From Chromera velia (taxonomy: Eukaryota; Sar; Chromeraceae), in the NCBI GenBank assembly GCA_018398765.1, contig JAHBMJ010001481.1, positions 17,758 through 30,409 on the forward strand: 12,652 nucleotides of DNA. Reading direction: 5' to 3'. Below are positions 1 through 8,520 of this stretch, one piece after another. Under the pieces are notes generated by a model. The model worked only from the letters and a program-made list of their open reading frames with translations. It did no database searches and was not told the DNA's origin. The translations under genes were made by a program, and so were the position numbers. Within the stretch, counting starts at the first letter, position 1, and the number at the start of each line of letters is the position of its first letter.

Positions 1-381
1 CCCCCTCCTCCCCCCCCCCGACCGCTGAACATTGGAGGTGTCGGTCTCGGCGTCTCTTCTGCCTCCTTTGCTTACCCCGCGAATTCTCCCGTCTCCCCCC
101 CGGTTCCCCTTCGGACAGCCTCCTACGACGATCAGGACGACAGCGGAGGCTCCCTTTCTTCCACAGGGCTTGTGCAAGAGGGGGACATGGACGCCCATTC
201 CGTTCCTCTTCGAGAAAACTCAAAGACTTTAGTACAGATGAGTGACGACAGCGAGAATGAAGAGGCAGAAGACGAGGACGAGGAGGAGGAGGATGTGCAG
301 ATCGTGGTGACCAGCGGAAGGACGGGAGGGCCTGGGGCTGCAGGAGATGGCACAGGACCTGCCAGTCCAAGTTGGAGATAA
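1..381 (+). CDS. 3' part of an unidentified acidic protein (partial)
   Basis: One frame (codons beginning at bases 1, 4, 7...) stays open from the left edge to a TAA at 379-381, about 126 codons, so any start lies outside the window or in an earlier exon. The first half is rich in Ser, Pro and Gly. From about base 240 it becomes strongly acidic (SDDSENEEAEDEDEEEED), then VQIVVTSG, then a Gly/Pro-rich end. An acidic run followed by a short hydrophobic strand recalls the N-terminus of Fip1-like polyadenylation factors, but the Fip1 core domain is not found downstream, so no name is given. The 3' end could also be an exon read past its donor; GTGGTG near 304 is one candidate. The opposite strand is also open across 132-458 and gives a poly-Ser frame. 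The acidic reading is preferred but unproven. Whether it is a real gene is uncertain. Confidence 0.35.
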   Translation, partial: PPPPPPRPLNIGGVGLGVSSASFAYPANSPVSPPVPLRTASYDDQDDSGGSLSSTGLVQEGDMDAHSVPLRENSKTLVQMSDDSENEEAEDEDEEEEDVQIVVTSGRTGGPGAAGDGTGPASPSWR

Positions 382-479
382 AATTTTCTTTTGTGAGAAT
401 GCAAGATCAAAGATTTACGTGCACATAGACATACTGTGATACATGAAGAAGGGAGCACTATAAACGTACACTCGTCTCT

Positions 480-1450
480 TCCGGCTCCTGATTTATTTAC
501 GTACTGCTGCAGCTAGTCCCAGAGTGGCTTTTGCTGTAATCTTCCAGAATCTTTATAGTTCAAAAGCGGTGCAAGGTGCCAAAAACAGCATTACCCCATC
601 AAGGGCTTTCCCCAGATTACCCTAGATTCATTTTTCTAGCTTGCAGTGATATATAAAATCACTTTAATTTATAGTAGAGTTAGAAACGCCCTAGGAGATG
701 CCAAGCTCTAAACTTTAAGACCTTTTCCTTTTAAAACTTTATAACATTAAAAACTTTTCCAAACATACCGATAGGTTTTATAGTTTTTCTACATATAGCT
801 TACAAACTAGCCGATACTTAGTCAATGATAGTCACAGGTCATAATTCAATATTTGAATCGGCATAAACTCTAGATAACTCTAGCAGAAATTTTATATGCA
901 TACATGGAGGAAGGAATACTTCATATTATTACTTGTTTAGAAAATATTAGACGCACCCGGGCCAGAGAAGAGATACGTACATCATCTTGCTTCCTAGCCT
1001 GCTTCAGAGGAATCAGAGCTTCTCTTACTAAACTCTTAGCTAGCTATAGGCATGCAATTTCACTATATAATATTACTATACTATTAAATCTAACTACTAA
1101 TATCATAATATGAATTGGGTGCACACTGCACATGGTATCGAACGTTAAACTGGGATAGCATATTAGTACAGTTTTCATCGATCTAAGTTTTAACCTAAAG
1201 TTTAAACTTTGAAACAATATGGTACAGAATATCAATTTGATAGGTCCAAACAAGACTAGAACGCTCAGCTAGACATTTAGCGTCAAGTATGCCTTCAACC
1301 TAGGCCTTTAACGCTAACTATAGTGACACTTATATAAAATTTATGAAGTAGAATTGCCTCTAACCAGGCCTCTAAAGCCCCAGTAGAGGGTGGTCGCTTG
1401 GCTTAGCGTTCAACACTCTGTTTTAAACTAGGCTTTAAATTTTCTTTGAG
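480..1450. other. AT-rich, CTAG-rich stretch without a gene
   Basis: Base composition drops sharply from the GC-rich DNA on the left. I see only short open frames with no recognisable motif. The tetramer CTAG occurs 13 times in about 970 bases, several times more than the roughly 4 expected at equal base use. Short TTTAAA-like words recur (near 662, 731, 1199, 1421 and 1434). The pair AACGCTAA (about 1310) and TTAGCGTT (about 1403) is inverted. It could be an old insert of different origin or a decayed repeat. Nothing shows an organelle gene. Confidence 0.4.
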
Positions 1451-2408
1451 CGACACCGCCGTCCCTCATTCCGGTTCTTCATGTTTTTCTCGCAGAAAGT
1501 GTCGCAAAGGACTTCCAGACCCATAACAGTGACACCACGGTGACGCGTCGTCACCCCCCAAAGTTTGGAAAGGCAAAAAAGGAAAAGAATCGGAATTAAT
1601 GAACTGACGCATCTGACACTGCACGAATGGAAAAGAAACGGGAGCTGCTAGGTGAATGACAAATTGTGTTCCTGTGCGGATGTGAGTCACGAACGATCGA
1701 AGGCGGGCAGCAAGGAAAAGAGGTAAAACGAAACGGAAGAGGGGGCAAGCAAGAACAAACAAAGTAAGCAAGTAGGAAAGAAGAGAGAGAGAGAGAGAGC
1801 GTCAATGAATGAGTGAATGATTAAAAGAATGAGTGAATGAGTGAAAATAACAAAACGAGAAGGAAGGAAAAAGAGAGAGAACGAAAACGAACGAACGAAT
1901 GAATAAAAGAATAGATGAAATGAAGAAAGAAGAGGAGAAGAGAAACGGGAAATCGACAGAAAAAAGAATCCCTTCACCATTCCTCATGCCTGTACCAAAG
2001 AGAACACAAGAGACGCCGTCCTGCTAGCCCGTCGTGCCTTTTTCCCTCGTCCCCTCCTTCCTCCGTGGGTATAGAAGGACACTCTACTCTCTCCTTCTTC
2101 CTGCCTGAGTTATCGCCGATGAAGCACAGTCACGAGAGCGCAGAGTCTTTTCTTTTTGTGTTCGTATTTTGGGCTCGAAGAGAGGAAAGAGTACGGGGAA
2201 TGAAACCTCCAGGAAGGAAATTGTAGTCTCGGACTATCAGACCATTTCCCTACGTACACCTTCCTTCTTTTCTGCCCGCCTTTCTTTTCTCCTTCCTCTG
2301 CACGAGTGGAATTTCTGTGAATGCACTTAGGAAAAGAAGCAAAGAGAGAGGGACAAAACGACGAAGGCATTGGAGAGCACTTGAACGGCCCCTCCCCCTC
2401 TTTCTCTC
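1451..2408. other. Intergenic, purine-rich low-complexity DNA
   Basis: No gene is supported. About 1560-1980 is strongly purine-rich on the plus strand, with a GA microsatellite at 1784-1799 and degenerate GAAT/GAAC tetramers at 1800-1915. A perfect 7-bp hairpin with a 3-base loop lies at 1539-1555 (GGTGACG/CGTCACC). This stretch lies 3' of the stop of the minus-strand RNPS1-like gene, so part should be its 3' UTR. On that strand no AATAAA signal is evident near the stop. Confidence 0.5.
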
Positions 2409-4225
2409 TCAATCTTCTTTCCCACTGTCCAAGTCCCTGTCTCTGCGTCTGGTACCCCCACGCTCCCTCGAAGGCGATCTGGAAGAGTTGCTGCTACTGC
2501 TGCTGCTGCTACTGGAAGAGGACGAACTGCCGCTGCTGCACTCACACAAATCGTACATGGACACAAACAAGAATATTATTGTGCATGCATCTACCAGAAG
2601 AATATTATTGTGCATGAATCTACCAGAAGAACCAGACGCACTGCTCCTTCCTGGCTTGGTCCAGCTCCTGTCGCAGAACTTTAGCACTCCTTCTGGAAAA
2701 GAGGCTGCGTGGGTACAACTTATCAACCATCCATCTACCGAAGCGCGAGTCGTTGCGGAAGGGAAGAAAACGTGTAAACAGCGAAACAGCGAATAGAAGC
2801 AGGAAGAAGAACAGCAGGAAAAGGCACCAGACTGAGACCGCGTCTCTGTGTGTGTGGGTTCGTGTAAGTCCAAAAGCCCATGCAAAAAAGTTTCCTTCCT
2901 TGCCTTCCTCATGACTGACCTTGAGGACGCCGCCCTCTGTCTTCTCTGCTCCCTGGAAGAGCTGCGAGAGGCGCGACCGCCCCGTCTCCTTGAAGGGGGG
3001 CTGCATGAGCAGAGAGAGGAGAAGAGAAGAGAGGAGGGAGGAGGCAGGAAGGAATGAGTGCACATGAGAGGGCAATCAAGGAAGGAAGAGATCAGCGAGC
3101 TGCAAGAGAGAGACGCCCTCCTTCAGTCCAAACTGTGCCCCCTGTCTAGCTCTTGCAAGATGCCAAGTGACCCTTAATTCAATACGGCTGTCCTTGTTGT
3201 CGCAATAAACAGGTATTTCAGCTGTCTGCTTGTCTGTCAGGGTCACTTGCGTACCAAAATCCTTTCTTGGCCGTGAAACGACTTTCAAAATTACACATAC
3301 CCTCTACTTCTCTGTCTCCAGTTACTTTCTCTCAGACATTCTCTCTCTGTTCAAGCCAGCCGAGGCACTCACCTCCTGCTCCTGCGACCCCCACTCCTGC
3401 TGCGGCTCCTGGAAACTCGCCTGCCCCCTGCAGGAGAATAAATAGAAGAGGGAGAAGAAGAGGGGGGAAGAAACGAAACAGGCGATTGACCACAGGGAGA
3501 AAGAGGTATCGGCAGACAGAGAAATGTTCTCCTTCTTTTGGAGACAAAAACGGGGTACAAACTCATCAAAACGGTCAGGGAGAGGGAGAGACTTTGCAGC
3601 ACACAGAAACAGGGAGGCAGACACACAAAAATATGCAACCAGAAAATCTGACCACCCACCTCTGCGGTCCCTGTCTCTGTCTCTGTCTCTGTCCCTCCAG
3701 TCAGGCCTCTCCCGATCCCGATCCCCCTCTCTGTCTCTGTCTCTGTCCCTTCCCCCGCGGTCCCTGTCCCAGTCACGTCCCCGACCGGGACCACCGAAAT
3801 CGCCCCTCCTCACATCTCTATCCCGAACAAACTCCCCTCCCCGTCGGAAGCCCCCGTCTCTATCTCTGAACCTCCCCCCCCCTCCTCTGTCGTCTCTGTC
3901 CCTCCGTCCATACCCCCCAGAGTCTCGGAAGTCTCTGTCTCTTCCAAATCCCCTGTCACCCCCTCTCGGAGGGGACCCGTCGCCGTCTCTGTCTCTTCCA
4001 TGCAGTCTCCTCTCTCTCTCCCGGGAGGGGGGGGAGTGGTCTCTGTCTCTGTCCTCGGAGGGGCCGGCAAAGAAGGAAGTGCTGCCCTTGGGAACGCCCA
4101 CCAAAAGAACCTTGATCTCGTTACCGTCGATCTGTCCCTGCACACAAGACAAACAAAATGTTTCCTCTTCTCCCTTCTTTTCATGTACATGAAAGACAAA
4201 AACAAAGAAAGAACAAAGATACACA

Positions 4226-4256
<31 letters not shown>

Positions 4257-5333
4257 GACGGACTCAAAAAAGAAAGCCTAAATCAGCTGAATGCAGCAGC
4301 CTGTTGAGCAGATATCTGTCAGACAATTTCGGTAGCACTGACAAAGGAAATGAAGAAAGAAAAGGGAAAAAGAATGCGACCAACCAGGCGGGAAGGAAGC
4401 CCGACGGACGGAGAGACACAGACAGTGGAAGGAGGAACGAAAGGGACTGTCAAGCCGGCGACGCACTCATTGAGTAGCGAAAGGAGAACATATCTGAGAG
4501 CTCCTTTCAGTCTTTGCACTTATGGAACGCGCGTGATGGGGGCTTTATACGAGTCATACAAGCCCCACTACAAGCCTCAAGAACCGTATCAGTGCTCGTT
4601 GTGAAGAAACATGCTAAATATGTACACAAACAGCATGGTCCAAACCCTCCCAGCCACACCAATGAGATTCTGATACGACAAACTCATGCCCCCTTCCCAA
4701 CCGACCCCCGAGAGATGTTCCTGTGCCCTCTCAGCAGCTGTCGAGTCCTCCATCTCCACGTACGCACGGCCCATCGAGATCCCGACCTGCGCGGTAGAAT
4801 GAAGGAGGGAGAATGTAGACGCATCCACTCAGGGTAAGAAAGCGATCATGCCATGAAGGATCCCTTGGGATGTCCACATGCAGAAGGGCAACAAAACACG
4901 CGAGGAAGAAGAGAAGAAGACCAAGAAGAGAGAGAGAGAGAGAGGCGAACGCCAGCCTCGAGGCCTATGAGAAATGACACCACACGAGCCTGCCAAGCGA
5001 GAGGCACCTTACAGTCAAGAAGACCCAGCATGCAGTCTGAGGGCAACCCCCTCTACATTATTTTGATTCTGGCAGCAATAAAAGGGACCTGGAAAAGTCC
5101 GGGGCTCCAATGCGGCTCAGACGATTCGCCCTTACCTTTTTGTCCAGCAGCACTTGGACCCTCTTGACTCCTCCATAATTTCCGAAGATTTCCTTCAAAT
5201 GAAGATCAGCAACGTTTCGCGTCAGGTTCAGCACATTCAAAATCGCTGTGGGCTCAGACGGCTCCACTCCACCACCTCCTTTGGTTTCGGTCGCGTGACC
5301 ATTTCGGTCGTCTCTGTCTCTGTCTGTGTACAT
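2409..5333 (-). CDS. RNPS1/SR45-like RNA-binding splicing factor, six exons
   Basis: Exons on the minus strand are 5333-5136, 4786-4706, 4137-3660, 3427-3373, 3000-2920 and 2535-2409. They total 1020 nt, coding for 339 residues plus TGA. All five introns are GT-AG and every split codon joins in phase. The RRM spans about residues 30-108, with RNP2 ILNVLNLTRNV (31-41) and RNP1 MGRAYVEM (71-78), followed by LSGGQIDGNEI (91-101). The LTRNV and GGQIDG words are the RNPS1/SR45 signature. A tract of RD, RG and RGG repeats covers about 121-253, an SR block about 254-271, and a poly-Ser run about 298-315; the C-terminus is DSGKED. Family members act in the nucleus as splicing activators, in the exon junction complex and in the ASAP/PSAP complexes; that role is inferred here. 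The chosen start has an AAAATG context and an in-frame TGA at 5354-5352, seven codons before it. A further upstream exon spliced in at the CAG near 5325 remains possible. Confidence 0.9.
2536..2919 (-). other. Intron 5 of the RNPS1-like gene, with tandem acceptor
   Basis: The 384-nt intron has donor GTCAGT (2919-2914). Its 3' end on the minus strand reads TGCAG|CAG|CGG, a NAGNAG-type acceptor. Use of the first AG (2537-2536) gives the frame used here. Use of the second AG (2534-2533) would remove one Ser codon and keep the frame. The intron holds a 29-base tandem duplication. Confidence 0.75.
2571..2628. repeat. 29-bp tandem duplication in intron 5
   Basis: Units 2571-2599 and 2600-2628 are 29 bases each and differ at one base (C versus A). 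Each starts GAATATTATTGTGCATG and ends CTACCAGAA. The first copy contains GCATGC; the single difference destroys it in the second copy. The pair ends about 36 bases before the 3' splice site on the minus strand. Confidence 0.9.
3663..3760. repeat. CTCTGT hexanucleotide repeat within exon 3
   Basis: The plus strand shows interrupted CTCTGT units at about 3668-3700 and 3728-3752, with more scattered copies up to about 4060. Read on the minus strand as GACAGA they encode alternating Asp-Arg in the C-terminal half of the RNPS1-like protein. The repeat keeps the frame because its unit is a multiple of three. Confidence 0.85.
4181..4194. repeat. 14-bp perfect palindrome in intron 2
   Basis: TTCATGTACATGAA is its own reverse complement. 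It lies about 45 bases upstream of the exon 3 acceptor on the minus strand, inside intron 2 (4705-4138). No function can be assigned. Confidence 0.6.
4226..4256. repeat. (GACA)n microsatellite in intron 2
   Basis: About seven GACA units run without interruption on the plus strand. On the gene's strand they form part of the long pyrimidine-rich stretch before the exon 3 acceptor (TTGTGTGCAG). Confidence 0.95.
4927..4944. repeat. (GA)n microsatellite in intron 1
   Basis: A pure GA run lies in intron 1 (5135-4787) of the RNPS1-like gene, so it is CT-rich on the transcribed strand. Confidence 0.9.
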
Positions 5334-5780
5334 TTTCAAAAGACTCACTTCTCACGTGAAATGCCTCTTCTTCTACCTCCCAAACCCTCACAAATGCGAT
5401 ATATGCTCCTCCAGAAAGTGCGAGAGAATCCAGGCGGAGAATGCGGACGAACGAAACCCGGCCTGTTCTCACAATTTCCGTCTCCGTCGATCCACTTGGC
5501 GCTGCTTTTCGTAACTGGGCCCGCCAGACTCGCGGCAGCGCAGCAGGTGGACGCAAGAGATAATTTGTCAGAGGGGTACTTGAAGTCTGCCACTACTGCG
5601 CTCAGCTTGTGCTCAAGTCAGAATTTGTCACAAGGCTTTTCATCGATGTGTTCTATAGAGGCGCAGTTTTTTTGTACTGGAGACGCGCTATTTTTCATCA
5701 TGCAGTGGGCCCATCTGACGCAAGCAAGCTTGCGAACGGCCCCGGAAAGGAAGAAAAATGAGAACTGCACGATTGCATGA
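5334..5780 (-). promoter_or_regulatory. Upstream region of the RNPS1-like gene
   Basis: This is the region 5' of the chosen start codon. I see no TATA box or other element that can be placed with confidence. Open frames on both strands have no recognisable motif. The nearest GCATG-type words, CGCATGTATGCATGG, lie farther upstream at about 5938-5952. The 5' UTR and promoter are placed here only by position. Confidence 0.25.
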
Positions 5781-6151
5781 TGCACGCCGGCTCGCGGGAA
5801 AAGTCGCGGAACCCCCCCTAGCTTCCCCGAGAAAAAAGCCCGGCCGGGGCCCGGGTATACTCTGACTAGCTCTGACGCACGCATGGCGTAAATATTCAGC
5901 CTTTTCGCGGTCGCTTTCCGGGGCCACCCATATCTCACGCATGTATGCATGGCGACGGGTTGAAGTCGGGTTCATGCTTTTCTAAACCATTTAGGCGGGA
6001 TCTTTTCGGGGCCTTTTTTTGGTGAAAGACACTGCGTGCATAGGCTGGGGTATTTTTATTTTATAAGTGCCCCCCGCTTCGCTTTCCAGGGCCAAAACGG
6101 ACCCTGGCATACATACAAAGGTAAGTGTTCATGCATGCATGTTTATGCAAT
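5781..6151. other. GC-rich repeat-like intergenic DNA
   Basis: No gene is supported. It contains GC-rich tracts (5832-5856), two similar words of the form CGCTTTCCrGGGCCA (about 5913 and 6078), and a 6-bp hairpin CCAGGG/CCCTGG near 6086-6107. A short possible exon lies at about 6089-6120, between TTTCCAG and GTAAGTG splice-like sites, but it is too short to judge. GCATGC occurs at 6133-6138. Confidence 0.35.
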
Positions 6152-6310
6152 GTGCAGTGGCCCCCGAGCTACGGTATCTATAGCCCAAACCAAAAGGAAA
6201 AAAGTAAAGGTGAGCCCTGCCCCTTGCACCGAATTTCATATGCGCGCCACTCACATATTTCCTCACATTTCAGGTCTCAAACGCCTTACGGGACCGCGAC
6301 CCAAACTTTT
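6152..6310 (+). repeat. Dispersed repeat, copy 1
   Basis: This stretch aligns with 7177-7335 over about 155 bases with few differences. They share TGGCCCCCGAGC, then a near-identical run through TATCTATAGCCCAAACC, AAAGTAAAGGTGAGCCC and ACGCCTTACG. On the plus strand it reads GPRATVSIAQTKRKKVK, then a donor-like AAG|GTGAGC at about 6211. An acceptor-like CACATTTCAG ends at about 6273. The pattern fits a remnant of two exons around a roughly 65-base intron. The frame is open over 6036-6377. Confidence 0.75.
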
Positions 6311-6715
6311 TTTTTGCCGGGGTCGCTACGCGTCTACAAAACAAGTTAACGTACAGATCATTACAGATTCACATTGAAGGTCTGACTCAGTCAACATTAA
6401 CAAACATACATCGATATACAGCACTCCAGCTGTGTAAGATAGTGTGCCATGTATACGTATATCCACCTAGAGTACCGTCTTCTCTAGTCTTCTCAAGTAT
6501 GTGTGCTAGTATGTGTACCGCCTCTTCGGTCAACTAACATCTACCGACATCTTATTCAGTCTGTATAGCATATGTCCAGCAGTCAAGCAAAGTGCACGCA
6601 AGTGCTTTCGAAAGGTCCTAACGCTGGCAGAGTATTTGAAAAAGATGCAGTTGAAGGACGCCAACCACTTCGATGTTGCGCTTATTTCCAAGAACTGTGA
6701 AGAAAAATAAATCGT
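6311..6715 (+). other. Spacer with a short open frame of unknown status
   Basis: Most of this spacer is unremarkable. One frame is open from about 6513 to a TAA at 6708-6710. Its second half (after an acceptor-like CATATGTCCAG ending near 6580) encodes a Lys- and Leu-rich stretch with LTLAEYLKKMQLKDANHFD (residues about 37-55 of the frame), which has ordinary protein composition. It has no ATG near its 5' end and is in a different frame from the zinc-module array that follows. It may be an exon remnant. Confidence 0.2.
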
Positions 6716-7348
6716 GTCACTTGTTCAGCAGAACAGGGGAACAGTGACCGATGTGGGTGGACTCCTCTGTCCGGTACTGAGCTTTGCGAGCGGCACACTC
6801 CACCCGCTGATGAGGTGACTTGTACAGCGGAACAGCAAAACGGTGAGTAATGTAGATAGACTCCTCTGCCTGGTACTGAGCTTTGTAAGCGGCACACTCC
6901 ACCCGCTGATGGGGTGACTTGTATAGCGGAACAGTAGAACCATTATGGTGAGCAATGTAGATGGACTCTTCTACCTAGCACTGAGCTTTCCAAGCGGCAC
7001 ACTCCGCCCGTTGATGGGGTAATTTCCGCTGATGGGGTGACTTGTACAGCGGAACAGCAGAACGGTCACAGGTGTAGAATGACTCCTTTGCCCGGAATAA
7101 ACCTTCAAGTTTGTAAGCGGCACACTCCGCCCACTGATGGTGTGACTTGTACAGCAGAACAACAGAACGGTCAGAGGTGCCGTGGCCCCCGAGCCACAGT
7201 ATCTATAGCCCAAACCAAAAGGAAAAAAGTAAAGGTGAGCCCCGCCCCCTGCACTGAATTTCATACGTACATGCGCCACTTACTTCCCCACATTTCGGGT
7301 CGTAAACGCCTTACGAGACCAGACAGTAAAAATTTTGTGCATGCATGA
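6716..7348 (+). pseudogene. Decayed tandem array of Cys-Cys-Cys-His zinc-finger-like modules
   Basis: One plus-strand frame carries four full units and part of a fifth, starting at about 6716, 6815, 6914, 7037 and 7142. Each begins VTC and most end with RHTPP. The shared pattern is C-x9-C-x10-12-C-x2-H, for example CTAEQQNGHRC then LPG then CKRHTPP in unit 4. Unit 3 has Ser in place of the third Cys. Stops lie at 6848-6850 (TAA), 6857-6859 (TAG) and 6935-6937 (TAG). Length differences between units are 6, 6 and 18 bases, all multiples of three, as expected of former coding sequence. Unit 5 runs into the basic stretch GPRATVSIAQTKRKKVK of the flanking repeat. Similar Cys/His spacing occurs in small zinc-binding modules of many organisms and large DNA viruses; metal binding here is inferred. 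Antisense frames are also open over parts of the array but show no conserved motif. Confidence 0.6.
7177..7335 (+). repeat. Dispersed repeat, copy 2
   Basis: This is the partner of 6152-6310 in the same orientation. It starts in the fifth zinc-module unit, so here the shared sequence directly continues the array frame. The donor-like AAG|GTGAGC is kept. The acceptor-like site reads CACATTTCGG instead of CACATTTCAG, so the last AG is lost. GCATGC follows at 7339-7344. Confidence 0.75.
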
Positions 7349-8190
7349 TTGAATTCGACCGTGGGCATCATTAATTGTCGCATCTTGTAACTCTTGTCTC
7401 AGACTGTCAGGCAATGATGCTAGGGAATGATGATAGACTGTAGTGAGCAGATGAGGGAAATCTTGATCTTAATGGTGGACATGGGCGTGAGAGTGAGTGA
7501 ATGGAAAGCGAGAGCTGGGTGAAAACACTATATTTCGAACGCCGTCTCCATATGTCTGAATTTGTCTGACTCACTGAGCTGCCAGTTTTATATTGTTTGC
7601 AGACCAAGCAGATCTGGCCTTTAGTCAGGTTCCCACCTGTCCTGCTCTAAAGAAAGGTCAGTGATCAACCTGGTCCTGTCTTTGTGTTCTTTCTGTTTAT
7701 CTGCCTCGATCTATAAAGCAAAAGGAGACAGCTAGTCAGCTAATACGTGCATGCGACTCTTTGCCGAGAGCTGCTGAACACGGACGCCTTTGGTTTTCCT
7801 CTAGCTCTCTTCACCCTCTTTGAGCGTGCCAGTATATACGATTTCCTGTCTGTACTAATATTGGGCTGTGAATCCTTGTGTGATTGAGTAATAAATGAGT
7901 AGGCCTGTTCGGTCTCTGTCCGTCTACATGTCTGTCTTAAAAGGTCCCCCCAAAATGCTGTACACGATACTCATTTTGATACACGGTGCCCTTGTAGACA
8001 AATCTTTCTGGTATTTATGGTCCTGGATATCAGTCTATGGCATGGCTTTGTCTTCATATGCTCTGTCAGTCTTTTTCCGTTCCATATTGTTCTGTGTCCC
8101 TATATTTTTGTATTGAAATTCGTCTCTTTTGAGTAACCGGGTGCACGTTGATTAAGTGCAGGAGTGCTGAGAGGAGAATCATAAGGGTGA
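7349..8190. other. Intergenic, nothing recognisable
   Basis: No gene, repeat copy or RNA gene is supported. A hydrophobic 73-codon frame at 7895-8116 starts at GTG and has no family motif, so it is treated as chance. GCATGC occurs at 7749-7754. Confidence 0.5.
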
Positions 8191-8192
8191 AA

Positions 8193-8231
8193 GACTGACT
8201 AACTGACTGACTGGCTGACTGACTGACTTGA
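8193..8231. repeat. (GACT)n microsatellite
   Basis: About nine GACT units with two imperfect ones (AACT, GGCT). It is the first member of the microsatellite cluster. Confidence 0.9.
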
Positions 8232-8327
8232 CCCACTGATCGACTAGCGGCGACAGACTGTCACAGTTGAGTGTCTTGCTGTCTGCGAAAAATTTCCCTC
8301 CCCTAGAATAGATATATGGCCTGTGTG

Positions 8328-8359
8328 CCTGCCTGCCTGCCCACCTGCTCGCCTACCTG
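8328..8359. repeat. (CCTG)n microsatellite, imperfect
   Basis: CCTG units run pure at first and then decay to CCACCTGCTCGCCTACCTG. Confidence 0.8.
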
Positions 8360-8388
8360 CCCATTTAAAATTAATTGTCTGCTTGTCC

Positions 8389-8421
8389 GTATGTTTGTAT
8401 GTATGTATGTATGTAGGTAGG
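8389..8421. repeat. (GTAT)n microsatellite
   Basis: GTAT tetramers pass into GTAG units at the right end. Confidence 0.85.
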
Positions 8422-8450
8422 TCTATGCGTATGTGTATGAGGCCAAGAGG

Positions 8451-8451
<1 letters not shown>

Positions 8452-8520
<69 letters not shown>
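8452..8520. repeat. (GA)n microsatellite
   Basis: A run of about 34 GA units with two single-base interruptions (GGG near 8471 and AA near 8511). The frame open through it is an artefact of the repeat. Confidence 0.95.

Noticed and set aside
132-458. Minus-strand open frame with a poly-Ser run
   Set aside because: The Ser run is the antisense of the Asp/Glu run. The frame has no recognisable domain, and the plus frame has a more ordinary acidic-protein composition and is open to the window edge.
2571-2628. Possible CRISPR-like direct repeat
   Set aside because: There are only two adjacent units without a spacer, inside a eukaryotic intron.
2317-2796. Plus-strand frame with a poly-Leu run
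   Set aside because: It is the antisense of the poly-Ser coding exon 6 of the RNPS1-like gene and continues through intron 5.
3267-4192. Plus-strand Ser/Pro/Leu-rich frames of about 200 codons
   Set aside because: They are shadows of the RD/RG-coding exon 3 and intron 3, produced by CTCTGT repeats. The minus-strand reading joins a clear RRM in phase.
6725-6955. Antisense frames across the zinc-module array
   Set aside because: They are open, but show no motif conserved between units. The plus frame keeps Cys and His at matching positions. The choice is not absolute.
7895-8116. Hydrophobic 73-codon frame
   Set aside because: It has a GTG start, no family motif and no splice-linked partner exon; T-rich DNA readily gives such frames.
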